From: an uncultured Bacteroidota bacterium
GTDB lineage: Bacteria; Bacteroidota; Bacteroidia; Flavobacteriales; Flavobacteriaceae
Assembly (NCBI GenBank): GCA_902515405.1
Contig: CABXUS010000003.1
Location: 1-64,000, forward strand
Direction of reading: 5' to 3'
Length of the DNA: 64,000 nt
The position numbers were made by a program, and so were the translations under genes. Below the pieces are notes generated by a model. The model made no database searches. It was not told the DNA's origin and saw nothing but the letters and a program-made list of their open reading frames with translations. Positions 59,143 to 64,000 of the stretch are shown here, one piece after another; within the stretch, counting starts at the first letter, position 1; each line of letters opens with the position of its first letter.

Positions 59143-60137
59143 TAAACTAAACTTTTAAAGATTAATTTTCTTAAAGTAAACTCAACAAAAATTAAGCCTA
59201 ATGAAATTAAAATAAAAAACCTATATTTTTCTTCAGCATCTGAATATCTAATTTCTTCAACATCTGTTTTTTCTAATTTATTTATTTCATTGTATATATC
59301 TTGTAAGCTCTCATTATTTGTTGCTCTAAAATAGAGTCCCCCTGTCTTTGAAGCTATCGATTCGAGAAGCTCCTCATCAATTTCTACCTTGGTCATTCCA
59401 AATCTAAATGATCCATCAGGATTTAAGGCAATTGGGGCTAAGGCATTAGCATTTGATCCTAAACCTATAGTATAGGTTTTAATTCCATAATTTGCAGCTA
59501 AATCAGCAGCAGTTGAAGGGTCAATAAATCCTGAATTATTAACTCCATCCGTAAGTAGAATAATTACTTTACTCTTAGCTTTACTTTCTTTAAGCCTGTT
59601 TACAGATGTTGCTAAGCCCATACCAATAGCCGTTCCATCTTGAATAATTCCATCAAAAACAATATCATTGAGAGATTTGATTATGATAGATTTATCGGAT
59701 GTCACAGGCGTTTTTGTATAACTCTCTCCAGCATATATAACTAAACCTATTCTATCATTCTGTCTATCATTGATGAATTCTGCTGCAACAGTTTTTAAAG
59801 CTTCTAACCTGTTTGGTTTTAAATCCTGAGCTAACATACTAGATGATATATCTACCGCGATTACTATGTCAATTCCACTACTTGTTTTAGTTCTTACGGA
59901 ATTACTAATTTCTTGTGGTCTAGATAATGCAATAATTAATAAAGAAATTATCGCCAATCTTAAGATATCTAAAAAAGGGTATATTTTGGATTTGAGTCCA
60001 TAATTGAAATCATCTGTGGATGAAATTTTGAATGAGTTTGTTCTATTAATATTCGATTTATAAAAATAAAATGCTAATAATGGAACTAAAATTAATAGCC
60101 ATAATAACTCAGGATTATTAAATTCTATATTGTTCAT
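59142..60137 (-). CDS. batA: BatA VWA domain protein
   Basis: VIAVDISSSMLAQDLKPNRLEALK MIDAS, LLTDGVNNSGFIDP. Confidence 0.93.
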   Translation of the reverse strand: MNNIEFNNPELLWLLILVPLLAFYFYKSNINRTNSFKISSTDDFNYGLKSKIYPFLDILRLAIISLLIIALSRPQEISNSVRTKTSSGIDIVIAVDISSSMLAQDLKPNRLEALKTVAAEFINDRQNDRIGLVIYAGESYTKTPVTSDKSIIIKSLNDIVFDGIIQDGTAIGMGLATSVNRLKESKAKSKVIILLTDGVNNSGFIDPSTAADLAANYGIKTYTIGLGSNANALAPIALNPDGSFRFGMTKVEIDEELLESIASKTGGLYFRATNNESLQDIYNEINKLEKTDVEEIRYSDAEEKYRFFILISLGLIFVEFTLRKLIFKSLV

Positions 60138-61687
60138 TTCCTAATAAATTTTATAGAGTTAATAATTCGATCTGTTACTAATTGAAGATCTTTATTTTGT
60201 CTTTTATGAATAATTTCAAGCTTTATTGAAAGTTTTTCAATTACAAAAAGTATAGTGGAATAATCTTTTTTTTCATTTTTATTATTATCATCAAAGGATC
60301 CAAATATTTTAATCCCCTGATCTCCATCAACTGTTTTGTATTCCTCATTTTTTGTAATGACATTTATATAATTTCTTTCTTTAAAATTATTTATTAAATC
60401 ATTGATAGGATCAGAATTTTCATTTAGAGGCTGAGTAATTAAGTTAATTTCAAGACTATTATTTTTTGTAGAATAAGTTAATTTATTTAACGAAGAGTCA
60501 TTAGATCTAAATAAAACATCAGGAGAGTCAAGTTTTAAATTTTTATCAGTATAAGTACTTGTAACCCAATCTTTATTTAGCAACTTTTTATCAGCATCTA
60601 AAATAAAAAATGAAGAAATATTTGGTGCTCCAAATAAAACAATTACTGAAAAAGTTAAGCTGATAATTAATGTAATAATTGAAACAACTGAATATTTAAT
60701 CTTACGTTTTTTAATCATTTGATTAAATTTCATTTCAGCAATTCTCTTCTGTTCCTTTTCTTTTTCAATATTATTAGGGATAGATTTTTTAGTATTAACA
60801 ATAAATGATTTTAAAAACTTATTATCATCATACGCTACACCATCCTTGGGCGAGAACTTAGCGAATTTTACCAAGTCTGAATTACTCAAGACATTCTTAA
60901 AATTTTCAATTAATTCATCTGAAATATTTATTTTTTTTGATTTTTTTAGAAGTTGAATTTTATCAATTAGCTGCGATGAAGTACTCTCTGAAGCAGAAAT
61001 TTCAATATCTCTTTCCAAATAATTCTTAGCAATTTGTGTTAATTTGGAGTAAAATAATTTATAATCTTCTTGATTTTTAAAAGATTCATTCTCTAACTCT
61101 ACTAACTCATCAATTGCATTTTCAAATGGGGTTTTATATATACTTTTATCAAACTTGTGATTTTTAAATTTTTTAAATAATAAATAAATAGCTAGAAGCC
61201 CAAGTAATAATATTAAAAAAGAAAGTAAATATTTTGAAAATGGAATTCTTTTCTCATTATTTAAAATTATTTCTTTTATATCAAAAAACTTTTTAGAAAC
61301 AGTATCAACTTTTATAGTTCTAACATCAATCAAAATTGAATCAGTTAAATATTTTTTTCCATTAAATAAAATTTGCTGAGGTTTAATTACAAAAGATCCC
61401 TCATCAAAATTTGTAAGTTTAAAGCTTTTATTTAAAGATTTCTTTCCCTTAAAAAAAACAGTATCAATAGCGAATTCATCTGCAACTTCAAATGGACTAA
61501 ACTGAAAATTCTCAGGAAAAACAATTTGATTTATATTATCTGACTCTGCTTTAATTGAATATTTAAATTGTTGTCCTACTTTAATTTCAGTTGAGTCTAC
61601 AGATGATGAAACAATGATAATATCCTGCTGAGTAAAACCACTTTGGATTATAAAAAATATTAGAATTATTTGAACAAGTTTATCCAC
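60134..61687 (-). CDS. BatD-like/DUF4381-like protein of the bat operon with extra C-terminal domain
   Basis: Signal peptide, N-terminal beta domain, TM, YLERDIEISASESTSSQLIDKI helical segment, second TM, extra 150-aa C-terminus. Confidence 0.65.
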   Translation of the reverse strand: MDKLVQIILIFFIIQSGFTQQDIIIVSSSVDSTEIKVGQQFKYSIKAESDNINQIVFPENFQFSPFEVADEFAIDTVFFKGKKSLNKSFKLTNFDEGSFVIKPQQILFNGKKYLTDSILIDVRTIKVDTVSKKFFDIKEIILNNEKRIPFSKYLLSFLILLLGLLAIYLLFKKFKNHKFDKSIYKTPFENAIDELVELENESFKNQEDYKLFYSKLTQIAKNYLERDIEISASESTSSQLIDKIQLLKKSKKINISDELIENFKNVLSNSDLVKFAKFSPKDGVAYDDNKFLKSFIVNTKKSIPNNIEKEKEQKRIAEMKFNQMIKKRKIKYSVVSIITLIISLTFSVIVLFGAPNISSFFILDADKKLLNKDWVTSTYTDKNLKLDSPDVLFRSNDSSLNKLTYSTKNNSLEINLITQPLNENSDPINDLINNFKERNYINVITKNEEYKTVDGDQGIKIFGSFDDNNKNEKKDYSTILFVIEKLSIKLEIIHKRQNKDLQLVTDRIINSIKFIRK

Positions 61688-62546
61688 GATTTTTAAAATA
61701 GCCTAATAATAATTTAACATAGCTTTGATCAGTTCTACAATTAATTGTTCCAGATCCATTTCTTTTGAATAAATCTTCAAAATTCTTTTTTCTTCCTAAA
61801 CATTTAGCTTTATAGTCAGTCCTTATTTTTTTTGATGAAGTATCTATATATTTTAATTCAAATGATTCTTGATCCAACATTGGAACAAATCCAATATTAG
61901 GAATATCTTCTTCAAATCTGTCAAAAATTCTAATCCCCGTTATATCATGCTTTTTACTTGCTATTGATAAAGATTTAGAATAATCATTGGAATTAAAATC
62001 AGAAATTATAAATGCTATCGATTTCTTTGTTACAATATTTGAAAAAAACTTTAAGGCTACTGAAATATCAGTTTTTAAGCTTGCGGGCTTAAATTCTATC
62101 AATTCTCTAATGATTCTTAAAATATGTGATTTTCCTTTACTTGGGGGAATAAATAATTCAATTTGATCAGAGAATAATATCAATCCTACTTTATCATTAT
62201 TTTGAATTGCAGAAAAAGCTAATGTTGCAGAAATTTCAGTAACAATCTCTTTTTTAAGTTGAGAATCTGTTCCAAAATATTTTGAGCCACTAATATCAAT
62301 AATTAACATTAGAGTAAGCTCTCTCTCCTCTTCAAAAACTTTGATAAAAGGTTGGTTGTATCTTGCCGTAACATTCCAATCAATTGTCCTAACATCATCC
62401 CCAAATTCATATCCTCTAACCTCACTAAAAGTCATTCCTCTCCCCTTAAAGGCACTATGATACTCTCCTCCAAATAAATTATTTGAAAGTCTTTTAGTTT
62501 TTATTTCAACTTTTCTAACTTTTTTTAAAAGATCTTTAGCGTCCAA
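61680..62546 (-). CDS. DUF58 domain protein
   Basis: GGEYHSAFKGRGMTFSEVRGYEFGDDVRTIDWNVTAR. Confidence 0.93.
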   Translation of the reverse strand: MDAKDLLKKVRKVEIKTKRLSNNLFGGEYHSAFKGRGMTFSEVRGYEFGDDVRTIDWNVTARYNQPFIKVFEEERELTLMLIIDISGSKYFGTDSQLKKEIVTEISATLAFSAIQNNDKVGLILFSDQIELFIPPSKGKSHILRIIRELIEFKPASLKTDISVALKFFSNIVTKKSIAFIISDFNSNDYSKSLSIASKKHDITGIRIFDRFEEDIPNIGFVPMLDQESFELKYIDTSSKKIRTDYKAKCLGRKKNFEDLFKRNGSGTINCRTDQSYVKLLLGYFKNRG

Positions 62547-62557
62547 AATAAAAACTT

Positions 62558-63556
62558 TTAAGGGACTTCAACAGAGTTAACAATCTTACTGATTACATCT
62601 TCAGATGTTACATTCTCTGCTTCCGCTTCATAAGTTAACCCTATTCTATGTCTTAAAACATCATGAATAACAGCACGAATGTCTTCAGGTATAACATAAC
62701 CTCTTCTTTGAATAAAAGCATTGCATTTTGCTGCTAAAGCTAAGTTTATACTACCTCTTGGAGATGATCCAAATCCAATTAGTGGTTTTAAATCTGATAG
62801 GTTGTTTTTTTCAGGAAATCTTGTAGCAAAAATTAATTTTAAAATATATTTTTCAATTTTTTCATCCATATACACTTCTTTAACAGATTCTTGTGCTTTG
62901 GCAATTTCTTTTATTGAAACAACTTGTTTTACCTTTTCAAATGAGTCATTGATATTAGCTCTAATTATCTGCTGCTCATCCTCAAATTCAGGATATGAAA
63001 TGACACATTTTAACATGAATCTATCCATTTGAGCTTCCGGAAGAGGATAAGTTCCTTCCTGTTCTATTGGGTTTTGTGTAGCCATAACCAAGAAAGGTAA
63101 TTGCAACTTGAAAGTTGTATCACCAATTGTAACTTGTTTTTCTTGCATAGCTTCAAGTAATGCTGATTGAACTTTTGCAGGAGCTCTATTTATCTCATCA
63201 GCTAAAACAAAATTTGCAAAAACAGGTCCTTTTTTAATTGAAAAATCATTTTCCTTCATGTTATAGATCATTGTTCCAATAACATCAGCAGGAAGTAAAT
63301 CAGGAGTAAACTGAATTCTACTAAAAGAACCTTTTACAGCTTGACTTAAGGTGTTAATAGCTAATGTTTTAGCAAGTCCAGGTACACCTTCAAGAAGGAT
63401 ATGACCTCTTCCAAGCAGTCCAATTAATAATCTTTCGATCATATATTTTTGACCTACAATTACTTTATTAACCTCTGGAATTAATAGATCAATAAATGAA
63501 CTTTCTTTTTTTATTTTTTCATTTATTGCATTAATATCAATTTTACTCTTATCCAT
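62558..63556 (-). CDS. MoxR family AAA+ ATPase
   Basis: LLEGVPGLAKTL Walker A, VLADEINRAPAKVQSALLEAMQEKQV, ATQNPIEQEGTYPLPEAQMDRF. Confidence 0.95.
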   Translation of the reverse strand: MDKSKIDINAINEKIKKESSFIDLLIPEVNKVIVGQKYMIERLLIGLLGRGHILLEGVPGLAKTLAINTLSQAVKGSFSRIQFTPDLLPADVIGTMIYNMKENDFSIKKGPVFANFVLADEINRAPAKVQSALLEAMQEKQVTIGDTTFKLQLPFLVMATQNPIEQEGTYPLPEAQMDRFMLKCVISYPEFEDEQQIIRANINDSFEKVKQVVSIKEIAKAQESVKEVYMDEKIEKYILKLIFATRFPEKNNLSDLKPLIGFGSSPRGSINLALAAKCNAFIQRRGYVIPEDIRAVIHDVLRHRIGLTYEAEAENVTSEDVISKIVNSVEVP

Positions 63557-63642
63557 AATTATAATTTTTAAGGGGAAGCAATACTATTAAAAATTCTTAT
63601 TAAATAATGTTAAATAATGGTTAAATAAGATATAATCAAAAA

Positions 63643-64000
63643 TCAATTATATAGATTGCTATCGGATATAAATTTATAAATTTCATCTGGAATAAGATGA
63701 GAATATTTTTTATTTTTCCTTATAATATTTCTTATTTTACTTGAGGATACTTCCATTAGAGGAGCATTTGAAAAAATAACTGCTTGATGACTTTTTAAGG
63801 TTGAATTAGCAGATTTTTCAGTATTTCTAGGATAAACATATAGTTTTTCTTTTAAAATTTTTTTATAATTCTTCCAATTTTCTAAACCAACAAGATTATC
63901 TTCACCCATAATTATACTAAAATTATGATCAGGGTAATTCTTTTTTAATTCTACCAAAGTGTCTGCAGTGTAATTTGGCTTTGGTAGTTTATATTCAATA
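63643..64000 (-). CDS. nadD: Nicotinate-nucleotide adenylyltransferase, 5'-partial at window end
   Basis: IMGEDNLVGLENWKNYKKIL, MEVSSSKIRNIIRKNKKYSHLIPDEIYKFI; frame open through the window edge (IEYKLPKPNYTADTLVELKK). Confidence 0.88.
   Translation of the reverse strand, partial: IEYKLPKPNYTADTLVELKKNYPDHNFSIIMGEDNLVGLENWKNYKKILKEKLYVYPRNTEKSANSTLKSHQAVIFSNAPLMEVSSSKIRNIIRKNKKYSHLIPDEIYKFISDSNLYN

Overview
The window is about 64 kb of AT-rich chromosome from a Bacteroidetes, most likely a marine flavobacterium. That placement is inferred from SRP-type signal peptides ending in ...FSQ/...SCS, the complete Bat aerotolerance operon, and an ATP-cone on NrdB. Coding density is high and most content is core or housekeeping: ptrB-like (5' cut by the window edge), galM, dgkA, rseP, aspS, tadA, dgt, phosphate transporter, nrdB/nrdA, dCMP deaminase, pheS, gpsA, moxR-DUF58-batA/B/C/D/E and nadD (cut by the window end). 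There is one tRNA-Asn. I saw no CRISPR array, transposase, phage genes or rRNA. The most interesting items are: (1) a 34-aa ORF at 20394-20498(-), missing from the supplied ORF track, with 10 Cys in alternating CxC/CxxC spacing, a candidate tiny metallothionein; (2) an ABC ATPase / FtsX-type permease / CFFCG-protein operon whose permease carries a His/Asp/Glu loop built from 36-bp tandem DNA repeats, a candidate zinc-related system; (3) a 50-bp perfect direct repeat that duplicates the tRNA-Asn terminator and brackets a 1.2-kb island of small ORFs; (4) a MORN-repeat protein fused to a retropepsin-like aspartic protease domain, convergent to another secreted MORN protein; (5) an ATP-cone carried on NrdB and absent from NrdA, with an upstream paired 9-mer that may be an operator. 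All functional statements come from reading motifs by eye; no database search was possible.
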